Source: Zelopaecilomyces penicillatus (lineage: Eukaryota; Ascomycota; Sordariomycetes; Hypocreales; Pseudodiploosporaceae). From it: a stretch of 64,000 bases of DNA. The notes under the pieces are model-generated. The model was not told the origin of the DNA. It worked only from the letters and a program-made list of their open reading frames with translations, and searched no databases. Numbering within the stretch: position 1 is the stretch's first letter; each line of letters begins with the position of its first letter. The stretch is taken from assembly GCA_005765155.1 (NCBI GenBank), contig VCCP01000003.1, forward strand, positions 1,798,001 through 1,862,000. The letters run 5' to 3'. Positions 46,792 to 58,426 of this stretch are shown piece by piece. The position numbers and the translations under genes were made by a program.

Positions 46792-47703
46792 TGCGCAAAG
46801 GTCTCTAATGCTGCCTTTCAAAACAATCGAGACAGCGAGGACTGACCAAGATTTTCCTTTCTGACTACTGACTTACCAAAAATAATTGGATTCTGCCGCG
46901 TCTATTGACATAAGATAGTAGTATCGTGCAGAGTATCGTTGAAGAGAAACCTGGACAGCGCAGTTGTAGCTGCCCTTGGAGTGTTCATTGAGCCGAGGAT
47001 TTGACGTCGTCAGGTGACAGGCCACAGTTACCTCTCATCATTACCAAATACTACTGGTACCTACTTACTCCAAAGGACTGCTGCACCTTTAGTACTACAG
47101 TTAATTAAGAAGAAAGTGGTAATTCCACGAGCCTCGGTCAATGCCGTGGGACTGACTTCTCCACCAGGGATGCCGACGTGCACCATACAAAGAGAAATTA
47201 TAGTCCAGATCACGATGCATTGCACCATGCGAGTAACAGGAAATGCCATAGAGGTGGCGCCGCCAGTTCCGGAGGAGACCGACATGGAGGTCGGTGCTAG
47301 AGTTGAGAAAAGTCAAGTTATTAGCGACACGCGACAGGTCGGCAGCCCAGGGATCAAACGAAACAAGCATGAGACGCATATCAGAACATATTGCAGCGCA
47401 TGGATCCCGTCTGCGCTCGTGCTGTGCGAGTGTCTGCAACCCCTGCCAATGTTGTGTGAAGGTCCTACCATGCCTTGGCGTGTTTGTCAATTCAATATAA
47501 TTAATATAATCATCTGTGTGATTTGTGTCACTCTCATGAAACTGGTTTTCGTCAACTAGGAAACGAAACATTCAATTGCCAAGTCCTCTCCGATGATAAC
47601 TCCGTCCAATTATTCAATGATCCGAAACGCCTCGCTAGAAATGAACGCACTGACCGCCAAATATTCACTTTTTCCCTTACATTTATTGTCGTTTATCAAA
47701 TCA
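46792..47703. other. Intergenic stretch with overlapping opposed frames
   Basis: Frames of 181 codons (plus) and 156 codons (minus) overlap at 47014-47571. Neither resembles a family. The minus strand also has an intron-like segment, CTAATAAC followed by a pyrimidine tract and CTAG near 47305-47335, so a small spliced gene is possible but unsupported. Confidence 0.35.
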
Positions 47704-48408
47704 TTAGTCGGTCCCATTGACAGACTTCTGCATCAAAGTTGCATCAGCGTACAGCTCAGTCTCATCTTTAGCATAGCTTGATTCGGGGTCATCAGAGAGA
47801 GACAGATCTTCAGCAGGATATGAACTAAAACACAGTTCTTTTGTTAGCATCATCATTCAAACAGGACACCGATTTTGCACATAGTTGAGTATGGTTGTGG
47901 TTACTTACGCCCTCCATAAAACGCATAATAGAGCCATCATCAGGGAGAGTCCCAGGATGCAGATGGCCAGACACGGTTTGAATCTGACGCCCAACCGCAT
48001 ATTGCCTGTCTTGTGATGTCGACCCCAAATGGGGCGGAACTTGTCTCCCTTGACCAGCGTCATAACGTCACCAGTAGCATCGTCAACAATTGTATTCTTG
48101 CTTTTGCTAGTCGAGAAGACAGGTACAGTATCGAGGTTGCCGTCAGTGGAGTCCAGGTTGTCAAGCGTTGAGTCCAGCGTATATTTTCGCGCCTGCATGG
48201 CTGTATCTGGGAACAACAGCTCAGTCTTTCTTGCATCGAACCGTACAACGCGTGCTCTTTTGATGCGATCCAAATTTTCTGTTGATGTTCGAATTCCAGT
48301 AACAACGTCGGTTGTGGTGATGAGAGAAGGTGTGGTTGTCGGGGCGGAGAGGCCAAACCCAACCAAACATAGGCCGCTCAACAGCAAAGTCACTATTGTA
48401 GGCGCCAT
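47704..48408 (-). CDS. Small single-pass membrane protein of unknown function
   Basis: Two exons on the minus strand (48408-47909 and 47824-47704) encode 206 residues. I do not recognise the family. I start at the ATG at 48408 because it begins a good signal peptide (MAPTIVTLLLSGLCLVGFGL, cleavage probably near SAPTTT); the open frame extends upstream to 48591 without features. The lumenal part is rich in Thr, Asp and Lys/Arg with no cysteine, then comes one transmembrane segment (PCLAICILGLSLMMALLCVL) at about residues 143-162. A 40-residue acidic tail follows, mostly from exon 2 (AEDLSLSDDPESSYAKDETE). The topology is therefore type I. The second exon is confirmed by frame across a GTAAGT donor. 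It could be a small cargo-receptor-like or plasma-membrane protein. Confidence 0.72.
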
Positions 48409-51014
48409 GACGAAGGTTACGATTGCCTTGAATGTGAATAAGGACGGCGGGGGGTTGGCGAGAAGATTTGACTTCAAAAAGGCCCGGCGCCAGTCTGTAT
48501 TAACGACCGCGAGTGGACTGGGTGTTGGAGGCGACGGTAGGCTTAGTAGAAGACTAAACAGGTGCTGAGTGGTGATGGGATGCTCCGCCACGAATGTAAC
48601 AATTGAAGGGTGAACGAGAGGTTGCAGGGTGGGAACTGAAGGATGACTAGTAGTAGCGGGTTCCGGGAATCATCTGGACAGACGGACAAGACGTGGGTAG
48701 AGGCGGTTATTATAGCAACAAGCAGCGAGCAATCCAACAGGAAGCGGAGCTCATTCCTCACGAACGAACAAGGTCCAACAGCTCGCGTATTTCTAGGGGA
48801 CCAACGTCAGATCATTTAGATATTGGCTAGCTTGTAAGAGCTGCCCGAGCCCAACATTCGAGCAAGGGCCATAATGAGCAGCAGCACTTACATCTGAAAT
48901 GGCTCCAACGCTAAGGCTGATGCTGCACGGCCGTCAGACACACGAGATGATAACAGTGCCATCTGCTAGCCCCATACAATAAACATACGAATACCTAGCA
49001 TTATTCCCTTGTAGACCAACAGCACCGAGCTTCTCTGGGGGAACTTATTAAAACAAGGGTCGCGACTCTTCCTTGGCCTGAGGCGCAAGCCACACGCACA
49101 AGGTGCAGGGGGTCGCGACTCCAAGCGCCCCCACTGACAGGCTGGCTCCGTAGCCAGTTTCATGGACGCTTATTCAAAGATGGATGCGAAATGAAGGATA
49201 GATTTGGCATTGGGATAGTTATTTCTTTGCAAACAACCCTGATTATTCATATAGCTAAATGAGTTCAGGCGTTAGTCAACTGACACGATCCCTTCCCAAT
49301 GTAACATGCTGCTCGTTCGAGCACAATGACATGTCGTCAAAGCCTCCACATTGTAGCGTTTGAGGGACAAAAAGGCGCTGTCTCGGCGTTTCTGCCGGGA
49401 CCCCTCTCCTGGCTGGCTGCCTACCAACTTGTGCCGGTTGACGGGATATTACTATCCCAGGTATTCGTACCAAACACACTCCTGCAATACCAAGGCGCCA
49501 TGACACACTGCTCCTTGGGTTAAAAATAGTCCAAGTCTGCCACTTTTCACATTCGCAGTCTTCTTTAGCAGCAATTTGATACACAATACTGACTGCTTGT
49601 ACGACAAAAGAGATTGTACGCCGTAGGTGTCGAGAGATTGGGCAACCCACCAGCAGGAGGGTAGTCAAGCATGATCTCCCAAATGCTTCGCTGTTCAAGG
49701 CCCTATCAAGCTGGTTGTCGGTGAGACATTTGCGTCTAGAACACTACCGGCCTCTCGTGATAGTGGAGCCTCAAGGGCTACGGTCGGGATGCCGGCTCGG
49801 CAGGCTCCCGAAGCAAATGCTACCACGCCATTACGGGCAGGTAGGTAATATCTAATGGTGACTACCAAGTGAGGGAGGATTATGGTCCTGACCCTCGGGG
49901 TCCGGGTTTGACGGACATCCGCGGTTTTTCATGCTTGAAGAGATAATATTAAATAAGGACGATAGTAGCCTAATGAGCCACATAGATTCTTACCAGATTA
50001 AATTTGATGCCATGCAAATCGAAGTAGCATATGCATATCTGGCACCTGTGAGCCGTCCTGTAGGTCACTAGCATTAAGATGACAGGTGACCACCTATCCG
50101 TCCGTTGTAATGCACACCACCACATTCATCACCTTTGCGTTTTCGCTCCCATCAGATTCGGATCTGATCTTCGACACCCGCAACCACCCAACAAAGCTCC
50201 GAGGCGAATGCGATCGGCTTCTGCCGCATCAACTGCGCCCCTCAATGAACTAAAAGATTATCAGGTTCGCTTCTTGTAAAGCCCTGGGCTGCTCACCGGC
50301 ATGACTCGAGACGAGGATTACGACGACACGTGCCCGTAACGTCTTCGTTCTCGTATACGTATATCACCGGCTACAGTTCGTTCGAGCAGGATCAACCGGC
50401 GCCACAATTGCATCTCGAAACTCGGACACTTCTGTTCAGGGCTGGCGACGTGTCTTAATTCCTGCCCGTGGTTAGTTGGTTGGTTGGTTGAGAACAAAAG
50501 GTTCCCCTCTCTGTCTCGTACGTACTGTAGGCAATCATACCTCTTAGTCGCATGCTGTTAGTTTGGTGGTCGGGGTTGCTCCCACATGCAAACAGCAGGA
50601 ACCCCCCACCAAGTAATCTATTCGTACTCGTGTCCCTCCTCATCCTGTGTTGCTGGTGTAACAAATACAGTAAAAATTTAAGCTCTGTAACGTAGATACC
50701 GACTCCGATGGGAAACAAAACTCAATAAAAAGCTCGGAGTTAATGTCTATCGACTGATACCCACGAGAATAATGCACTGGCTCATGTTACACTGTAATTA
50801 ACGTAGCTATTATATTGGCATAGTAGGTAATTATGCAGAAAATTGTCTGAACGAGGAGCAGACTACGTACCACCTACCGAAGGAATTAACAACGCGAAAG
50901 GGGACCGTGTCACCCTGAGCAGGCGCCGCCTGTTAACGCATTCTAGCTTCTACGTTTAACTCTACTAAATTAACCACGTTCTTGTTCTTTCCTCTTCCTT
51001 TTTGATTAGCTATT
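48409..51014. other. Long gene-free stretch
   Basis: No supported gene. Two copies of GGGTCGCGACTC (49057-49068 and 49110-49121) lie in the same orientation. A 140-codon minus-strand frame at 49276-49698 has no recognisable domain. The end is the promoter and leader of the GPI2 gene. Confidence 0.45.
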
Positions 51015-52664
51015 ATGCCCTCGCCCACCGACGACGAGACACCGTCCCCCCTGCTGAGCCACGCTGCCACCCTCAACGCCTTGACCCGATCCCATCTCTC
51101 CCCACACGATGCATTCGTCTCCCCGCCACGACCACCATCTTACGAGGGCGACGGAACAGCCGACTCGCTCCCCAGGCTGAGGCGCATGGATGGCGAGCGC
51201 AGCAGGAGCCGTAGGCGCAAACGCACATGGAAGAAGCTCATGTGGGTAAAGCAGTCGTGTGCGTACTCGCCCCGAGAGACTCTTGCATTCTTCTCAACCT
51301 CCTCCCGTCCCAGCTCTCAGGGGAGAACCTTTCAGATTCGGCCATTCGTCAGCTACAGGCCTGCGACTTGGACCTTGACGAGAAGAATATGGACATTGTT
51401 GTTGCTAGAGTGCTAAGTAGCTAACTAGTGGAGCTGCGCAGACCCAGATAACTACACCGATCAAGCCACTTTTCTCGAGCACCTCCAGCGAAATCCCCGT
51501 CTCAAGCCGTACGACTTCTGGCCTCTCGTCGCCGACTCTACCGTCATACTCCAGCATGTCTGCTCCGTTATTCTCTTTATTGTCTGCTTCATCGGTATAT
51601 TTCAGGAACGTGTGTCACCTGTTTCCGTCGTAAGCTGGAGCAGCCTCGCCACTTTTCTGGGGTGGATCGTTTGGGAACGATGGGTCTCCGAGGAGGAAGA
51701 TCAAGAGGACAATGAGGTCAATTCCGGCGTGGCACCCGCCGCAGCCAGAAGCGGCAGTGTTCGTCGCCGTAATCGAGCGGCAAGCATCCGCCGACCACTT
51801 CCTCTCCTACGAGCCGATTCCAATCCGACCGTCTCTCTACCCTTGGCTCCTGTTCCGTTGAGAACACTCGCAGCCAACTCAACAACGAGTCTTCACCTCC
51901 ATATTCCTGTGTCGACTAAACCTCTACACTCCATCCCGTCTTCGACTTCCCCGGGAAACTCTCAGAATGGAGCTGGACCGCCTAGCCAGCCGGTCACCCC
52001 AAGAGCCAGTCAAGACATGTTTCCTCCAGACTTTCCCCCCATTCCAAGTGAGAATCGCACCCACCAGCGCATTGAGACCATCAAATCTGCTCTCCTCATC
52101 TATTCAACTCTTTTGGGGCTTAGCCCTATTCTCAAATCGCTTACACGCTCCACCTCGAGCGACAGCATCTGGGCCATCTCCTTCTGGCTCTTAACTATCA
52201 ATATCTTGTTTTTCGACTACTCTGGCAGCGTTAGCGCCAAGTTTCCCGCTTCACTTTCCACCAATGCGGTCCTCATGGCTTCAACTGTGCTTGCAAGCCG
52301 TCTACCTTCCACTAAACAAGTGTTCAGTTTAACCCTTTTCAGTATCGAGGTGTTTGGTCTTTTCCCTGTGTTTCGACGCCACGTGAGACATCGTGGCTGG
52401 AAACTTCACGTGCTACTAACCGTCCTACTAGTCCTCGGTGCTGGTCTGGGTGTAGGCATGGTCATGGGGGATCCCAAGGCAGCTGGGTGGCCATGGCAGC
52501 GTGGCATTGTCGGCATGGTTGTGGGAGTGTTGATTGCGGTGATTGCTATCGGGGGCTGTAGCTGGTGGCTCATTGGCCTGCAACGATATAAAAATGAGAT
52601 TCGAGGGCCGTGGGACCCAGCGAGGCCCATTATCATGAGCAGACCTAGGTGGGAGGATAGGTAA
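51015..52664 (+). CDS. gpi2: GPI-GlcNAc transferase subunit GPI2 (PIG-C)
   Basis: Two exons (51015-51258 and 51442-52664) encode 488 residues. The family signature is rebuilt across the intron: WKKLMWVKQSYPDNYTDQAT, which fixes the unusual donor TCGT|GTGCGT and the acceptor at 51441. Several membrane segments follow, such as VILQHVCSVILFIVCFIGIF, SSLATFLGWIVW, SIWAISFWLLTINILFFDYS and a paired C-terminal set. GPI2 belongs to the ER complex that adds N-acetylglucosamine to phosphatidylinositol, the first step of GPI-anchor synthesis. The loop at about 162-290 is a Ser/Pro-rich, probably disordered insertion not found in animal PIG-C, which is much shorter; similar insertions are common in filamentous fungi. 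The CFEM protein encoded downstream is a likely client of the pathway. Confidence 0.94.
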
Positions 52665-55600
52665 TTGTGGTCAATACCTCATACCATGTGTGTTTTCGCG
52701 CTATACCGCTACGACTTGCTTTCGTCCGCCTATAATACGTGATAAATCTTAATTCACAGGGAGGAAACAAGCATCAAACCAAGTATGGAATATCTGGTAG
52801 CGTATCGAAATGATGCATTTCGATTAATGGGGCGGTCTGTATGGAACAGTATGCAGTACTCAAGTACAGGACGTACAAGCTGTAAGACCAAATAAGAAAA
52901 CAACGGTACGCATCATCATTGTCAGAGGTAGATAGGTATGTAATTACTTTGTAATTATTTATGTGCATACTCCTGAAAGCAGTAGATATGTACATGTACT
53001 TCCTTTTGCTAATCTCACGAGAGGAGAGACGAACAATCGGGTAGGGTAGGTACTTACTAGTAATTATCTGGTTGAGACCACCCGTTACCCTAAAGGCTTT
53101 GTCCACATCCCAATGTTGTCTTCACCGAAAGGTACTAGATGCTCAACTACAAAGAACCGGAAGGATGGTTACATAAATCAACGGATACTGGTAGATTTAA
53201 TGTCTCACTGCCGACCCTAGCGGGTGTTTGTTGCGGGCGTCATTGTTTTTTCCACGTACCGTCTGCATCTCGTCGTTTACGTTGTTTTGCCTGGTGTGAG
53301 TTGGCAATGCGGCCGTGCAGTGACTTTGGAAGATGGTTCCGCGAGTGCACGGACAAGATGGGATAGAACCTGATGGTGATTGGATTGGTGTAAATTACCT
53401 CCATAGCAAGACGCACAGACTGAACCACTTCATCGTCGAGGAAACGGCGGAGTCGAGCTCTCAACTGCCATGCCCCCGCCGAGTTGGGTGACGACTTGTA
53501 TCTATCACGTCCATGCATACCAATTTACCACCCTACCTAGTACTTATGACAATATTGTATGTATCCTATCTCTCAAAACAATGTCGGACAGGCAAACGGT
53601 CTGATCAGAATTAAACCATGCAAGTACTCAGTACTCCGTATGCTCTGCTATATCTCCCTCTTAATAGAGCCAACTCGCAGGTACGGAGGACACACTTGGG
53701 CATCTTCGCTAACATCATGATATGAGCCACTCCGTACAAAGTGTTGAGATTTATGTCGGTACATCTCCATTCACCTTACTCATACCTCTTCATCAAGTAT
53801 AGGTTAACACATTGATGTATGTATGTTTCATTGCGCGTAGGCAGCGCCACTTGGCTGGCGGTCGTATTCATGTGGTAGTTGAGTCTAGCCAGTTGTTCAG
53901 TGGTTTCATCTGGAAACCCGTTCTAGTAAGAACCTAGGGTTTAAGATCAACAAAATTTCGCTTTCAGGCCGAGATGAATGAGGCGCCACTACCCGTGGGA
54001 AGCGGCAAGAACAATCCGATCCGAGGTATTACTCCGGGATGCTGTCATCCTAATAAGCCTGACTGGCAGACGTCAGTGAGACATAAACAAGGAAATACAA
54101 AAGAAAGAAAGTTATAAAAAGAAACGGAAATATGGGACCTCCGTAGGCTAATAACAAAGCGGGCAGTGTACCAGTACTCATAGGGCAGTGTAAAGCAACG
54201 GCCAAGAACATCGGTCGATCCACAGTCACGACCCCTTACCACCCTCCCCTGCGACTGGATCGCTTTCTGGCATTTAGCCTTGTCGATACCAACCTGTTAC
54301 GAGGCAGTTTTGTAGGTGTACCAGTACTTGTATGATTACTCTACACAGGTAATAATGGGATCTCAGGCACCGTGCATTCTGGGCGAATGAGACGTTGAGC
54401 ATGTAGATATTTGCTTTGTAGTCACATGAATGTCGCTGCGCTGTCTTGTTATCACTTTGGGTTGAACGCAGCAACAGGACCCCAAGCTCGAACCCAAACC
54501 CATCATTTGCTTGCGGCAGTTGAGCTGCAACGTGGAAGGATGTGACGCGTCATTGAGAACCAGCCTGCGCAACTAAACAGTTGTGCACTTGCAAAGTTAT
54601 CGGCACACACTGCAATGGGCGTCGTGGAATAGCTGGACTCTTTTTTTTCTTCTTCGCTTCCAAGATGGCGTAAGCTGTGGCAGTGTGGCTTTGCTGGTTG
54701 GAGCTAGGAATCAAGTGGTTCGAGTGTGGAGGCTATGAAGCAAGGTTTGAACTCAAGGATGGACATCCAAACCCCACTGAAGATGCCCCCCTCTTTGTTT
54801 GTCTTGCGAACTGGAGATTTGAGCAAACAAAAGCCCTATCGGTGGGGGATGGAGGCAGTGTCTCGATGTTGATGACTATCAAAACATGGTCTGTCGATGA
54901 AGCTCCAGTTTTTCACAGGCTGCCCGCCTCTCACCTACCTGCTTCTTCACGTCTACAGGTACGTACCTGTACTGGCACAGATACGATATCTACGTGTGCT
55001 GCATGTCCTTCCATTAACGGGCCGTTCCAAGACAAGGCAAGATGGCAAGCAAAGACAGGGCGGGCAGGAGAGGCAGTAGCCAGTACAGGCAACCAAGCCG
55101 TTCTTGTACTGATACTTTGTAGAGCAATCACAGAGCGCCCTGTCTGCAGCCCGTACCTTGCCTTAATTAAGGTACCTGCTTCAGCGCATCTCGCACAAGC
55201 CGCTGTTGGGTAGCAGTTGGGGTTCACCTTCCCCAATTAGGCTGATGATCTCGTCCTGAACCCAGCCATGTTTCCGTGTTGTCCCCTTAGCCAAGAGCAA
55301 CCTGCGCAAGGTCCCGTGCCATACAGTACTTGTAATGGTGCCTAGAAACACAGCTGGCAAGGGGTATACTGTGTTCTTGGCTTGGTACGTGGCTTGCCTC
55401 CTAGGCACCTACTGTACCTCAGCTTACAGGTACTGTACATATAGTACTTCAAGTCTCTAATACAAGATACGCAATAACAACGCGTGTGCTTGAGCCACAG
55501 CCAGGCTCTCTAACCAGGTTCAGGTTGCCACGCAAGGTTGCCAGGCATGGATCTTCGTCAAGCCAAAAAAAAAAGTCAATGTAGGAGGTAGGCACAGGGA

Positions 55601-55849
55601 GTCAAGGGGGCGCTCCTCCGCACAAGTACTGTAGTATTTGGTATGATTAGCAGTAACAACGACGGGTCGCAAGTCATAAATAGAAGCCCGTCCTCTCCTG
55701 CCTTCACCCGACACATTTGTGTTCCTTCCATCTTGCATCGCATTCTTCATTCATCCTTCGAAACAACTGTCTTTGCTTCCATTCTATCCTCGCCTTTACA
55801 AAAATCAATCTTTCGCGACTATCAACGTTTCGCCCTCAAGACTATCAAA
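52665..55849. other. Long gene-free stretch
   Basis: This 3.2-kb stretch has no supported gene. The longest frame (178 codons at 54677-55213) is crossed by GTACCTG-type motifs and has no family resemblance. GTACTGTAC-like palindromic motifs are frequent from 54950 to 55450. The end is the promoter and leader of the CFEM gene. Confidence 0.45.
55675..55682 (+). promoter_or_regulatory. TATA-like box of the CFEM gene
   Basis: CATAAATA lies 168 bp before the CFEM start codon and is followed by a pyrimidine-rich leader (CTTTCGC, CCATTCTATCC), usual for strongly transcribed fungal genes. Confidence 0.4.
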
Positions 55850-56496
55850 ATGAAGTACTCCATTGTCGCCCTCGCTGCTGCCGGTCTTGTCGCCGCCCAG
55901 GACTTTTCTGGCCAGCCCAAGTGTGCTGTAAGTTGCCATGCCGTCTCCAATGTTTCGTGGCTTATCTAGTATCAAATAACTAATAATTTATTCAGATCCC
56001 TTGCCTTGAGAAGGCTCTCCCCAAGGTCGATTGCACACTCGAAGATACCGCATGTGCCTGCAAGCCCGAGACACAGGCCAAGCTCGTTGACATTGTCGGC
56101 CCATGCTTGATCACTGAGTGCAGCGTAACTGATCTCGCCAAGGCCCAAGCTGCTGCCGCCGCCGCATGTGCCAACAACGGTGCTAGCTCCAGCGTGTCTG
56201 CCAGCTCTTCAGGCAGCTCATCTGAAGCTGTCTCGACCACGTCTGGTGCTGCAACCAGCACTGCTGGTGGTGTGACCATCCAGACCTCGACCCCCAGTGG
56301 AATGCCCACACACAGCAGCAACGGTACTACTACCCACGGTACCGGCTCCACCTTCAACCCTACATCCTCCATCGAGGAGTCCACAACCGGCACTGAGACC
56401 ACTGGCGGCCCTCGAACCACCTCCAGCGACAACATGGCTGCTGGCGCTACTGTCGGTGTCATGGCTGCTGTCTTGGCCGTTGTTGCTGCTCTGTAA
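55850..56496 (+). CDS. CFEM-domain GPI-type surface protein
   Basis: Two exons (55850-55927 and 55996-56496) encode 192 residues. A signal peptide (MKYSIVALAAAGLVAA) is followed by a CFEM domain at about 17-95 with all eight cysteines, in the order KCA, IPCLEKALPKVDC, TACACKPE, GPC, TECS, AAACANN. A Ser/Thr-rich stalk (about 100-170) then leads to a small residue region and a hydrophobic C-terminal tail (VGVMAAVLAVVAAL), the usual signal for a GPI anchor. CFEM proteins sit at the cell wall or membrane; some bind haem or iron, others act at host surfaces. Haem binding would need an aspartate in the acidic loop; LEDTACAC carries one candidate. The gene is probably highly expressed, judging by C-ending codons. 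Function beyond this is not readable. Confidence 0.94.
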
Positions 56497-56854
56497 TTGC
56501 TAGAATCGACATCAAATTTGGGGACGTTGTACTTTCTGCTGTTTGTGCGGGTTTAATGGATGACGGAATGAATAATACAAGGCATATGGGTAAAAGCTTT
56601 TGAAACCATCGATGAAGATGGTAGCATGTTTTCAAGATATGGCATGAGCGCAAACAGCTCATTAATTTACATATTTGCGCATTGCGCTGTTCACACAGTT
56701 TCTGTTCCTGTTTAACACGTATTTCTGTTTTAATTGAAATCATTTTAATCTATTATCTCAATCGGTTCCATTATTTAGATGCGTGCTACCAATTGGCCAT
56801 GACTTCGGCCAAGTTGATCCCTGCCCTTCCTAAGCATCTATATTGCTGCGATTG
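56497..56854. other. Convergent intergenic stretch
   Basis: The AT-rich gap between the 3' ends of the CFEM and phosphoesterase genes. No gene is visible. Confidence 0.5.
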
Positions 56855-57889
56855 TTACTGAGCTCTCTCAAGCTTCACATCTATCAGCCAAGGTAACTGC
56901 GATGGGCGATATCTGATACTCATAATAGCAGCATTTAGGAAAAGAGTGTGTTTTCCCTCAGTGATTTGGTTCTCGCCCTCTGTCAGATCAATAGAGACAC
57001 CGCCCTGCTCAGTCATCTGTACTAGTTTATCGAATCTGTCGTCTGCTAAGGCTTTGCCGTCTTCATGGGCCGTAGGCTGGGGCAAGACACTTGCGAGCGA
57101 ATATAGATGACGCGCTGGGCTCCGAGCGTCAACTATTTTTTGGCGTGTTGATTGGTCGCTGTCGCTATTACTGTCTGTATCTTGCCACGAGATGAAATCG
57201 GCGCCCCATGCTTCGTGAATGTGCCCGAAACAGTGGATTTTGGGCTTGGAACGGGACACGGCGCTTAGAAGCGACTTGCAGCCGGCTTGTTCATGAGAGA
57301 ATGTGGTATCCAGAATGCCATGTGGAGGGCCATGGGTCATGACGACATCTACATTGTTTGGGATGGCAAACTCATGATTCATAGGGGTGTATTGATGTGC
57401 CCAGCTTCCGTACTCAGGAGTGTATTGACTGGCATAGACACGTAGACGAGCACCGTTGGCAAGGTCGAATGAGTAATCGCCCTCGGTCAGATATCTCACA
57501 CCATCTTGTTCGGCATCGCTGATGATTTGCCGAGCCTCTGCGCAGTCATCTGGGGAATTCCAGACCATCTTGCGCCAGAATGGCTCATCCAACGCCAAGT
57601 CATGATTCCCGGCAATGACAAGTTTGAGGGGAGCACGGGCAGCGCGTAGTACGTCACAGGTTTGACGAAGCTCGCTGGCCGTGCCGCGAGTGCTGAGATC
57701 ACCGCAGTGTATGAGAACGTCGGCCTCGGCGAGAGGCTCTCGGTAGCCCGTGTGAGTTGCTTTCCTGCCCGTTGGGTCCTGGGCGAGCTCATGACGGATG
57801 CTCCCGGACCCATGTTGTTTGGCTAGCGGTCGCACACCATGAGTGTCTGAGAGGATGAGAAGGCGAGTTTTGACTCCTGGTAGTGACAT
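56855..57889 (-). CDS. Calcineurin-like metallophosphoesterase
   Basis: One exon encodes 344 residues. All five metal-binding blocks are present: Asp15 and His17 in LSDTHG, Asp64 in HCGDLSTRG, Asn95 and His96 in AGNHD, His186 in MTHGPP, and His223 with His225 in GHIHE. That predicts a two-metal phosphoesterase with full catalytic residues. The arrangement is like MPPED-type and ApaH-type fungal enzymes that act on phospho-esters or cyclic nucleotides; the substrate is unknown. There is no signal peptide, so it is probably cytosolic. Residues 230-300 form a low-complexity insertion (DSNSDSDQS) before the last strands. A strong TATA box (TATATAAAAG on the minus strand) lies 91 bp upstream of the ATG, which suggests regulated expression. 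Confidence 0.93.
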   Translation of the reverse strand: MSLPGVKTRLLILSDTHGVRPLAKQHGSGSIRHELAQDPTGRKATHTGYREPLAEADVLIHCGDLSTRGTASELRQTCDVLRAARAPLKLVIAGNHDLALDEPFWRKMVWNSPDDCAEARQIISDAEQDGVRYLTEGDYSFDLANGARLRVYASQYTPEYGSWAHQYTPMNHEFAIPNNVDVVMTHGPPHGILDTTFSHEQAGCKSLLSAVSRSKPKIHCFGHIHEAWGADFISWQDTDSNSDSDQSTRQKIVDARSPARHLYSLASVLPQPTAHEDGKALADDRFDKLVQMTEQGGVSIDLTEGENQITEGKHTLFLNAAIMSIRYRPSQLPWLIDVKLERAQ

Positions 57890-57980
57890 TCTAGCAGACT
57901 TGATTGCATGACGAGGATGATGGTGAAGTTGACGTTGAGTAGCGTGAAGGGCGTAAGTAACAGGCGACGGGCCAATGGAG

Positions 57981-57990
57981 CTTTTATATA
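57981..57990 (-). promoter_or_regulatory. TATA box of the metallophosphoesterase gene
   Basis: TATATAAAAG on the minus strand ends 91 bp before the ATG at 57889, a good core-promoter position. Confidence 0.55.
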
Positions 57991-58385
57991 TCTTGAACCG
58001 AGTAGGTGACTCAATACATTTTAATTATTATTATCATGCTCAAAGGCGGAAGAGGCTGCAGCAAGCAGGCAGGTCTTCACTTATACACAAGAAATGGAGT
58101 GAGTTCTGTACGGTTGTACGGTTGTACCCAACGCAAGCAGCAGGAGGAATGCCTTCTCAGGCAGCAGTTCCACTCATACTGTATGTGGTACCTGAGCCGC
58201 AGCAAAGTCAGCCAGACGCTACGTTATCTACCTTGAAGAATCAACGGTTTCGGAGAAGGATGCCAAATTGGGCGTTATTTGGTTTGGATTAATTCTTTGG
58301 TCACTTCACAGAGAGTTCGGTTTTATTTATGAATGAGATGTAGGTGCCTGTTGCGAGTCTAAACTCACCATGACACAGTGCATCA

Positions 58386-58426
58386 GTACCTACCTAGGTA
58401 CCTAGGTAAATTACCTACGTACCTAG
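58386..58426. repeat. TACCTAGG-type palindromic repeat tract
   Basis: Overlapping copies of GTACCTAGGTA-like words form a short degenerate palindromic tract. The same words recur across most long intergenic stretches of this window. Confidence 0.6.

Noticed and set aside
48409..48591. Upstream in-frame start of the small membrane protein
   Set aside because: Using it would bury the clear signal peptide 61 residues into the protein; the ATG at 48408 is preferred.
49276..49698. 140-codon minus-strand frame
   Set aside because: No recognisable domain, signal peptide or splice extension.
49850..49930. tRNA-like 3' half near GGGTCCGGGTTTGACGGAC
   Set aside because: The B-box consensus GGTTCGANTCC is not met and no acceptor stem or A-box can be folded.
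52774..53106. 110-codon minus-strand frame downstream of GPI2
   Set aside because: Composition is that of AT-rich non-coding DNA; no motif and no splice signals that extend it.
54677..55213. 178-codon plus-strand frame
   Set aside because: It has no family resemblance, overlaps a minus-strand frame of similar length, and is crossed by intergenic GTACCTG words.
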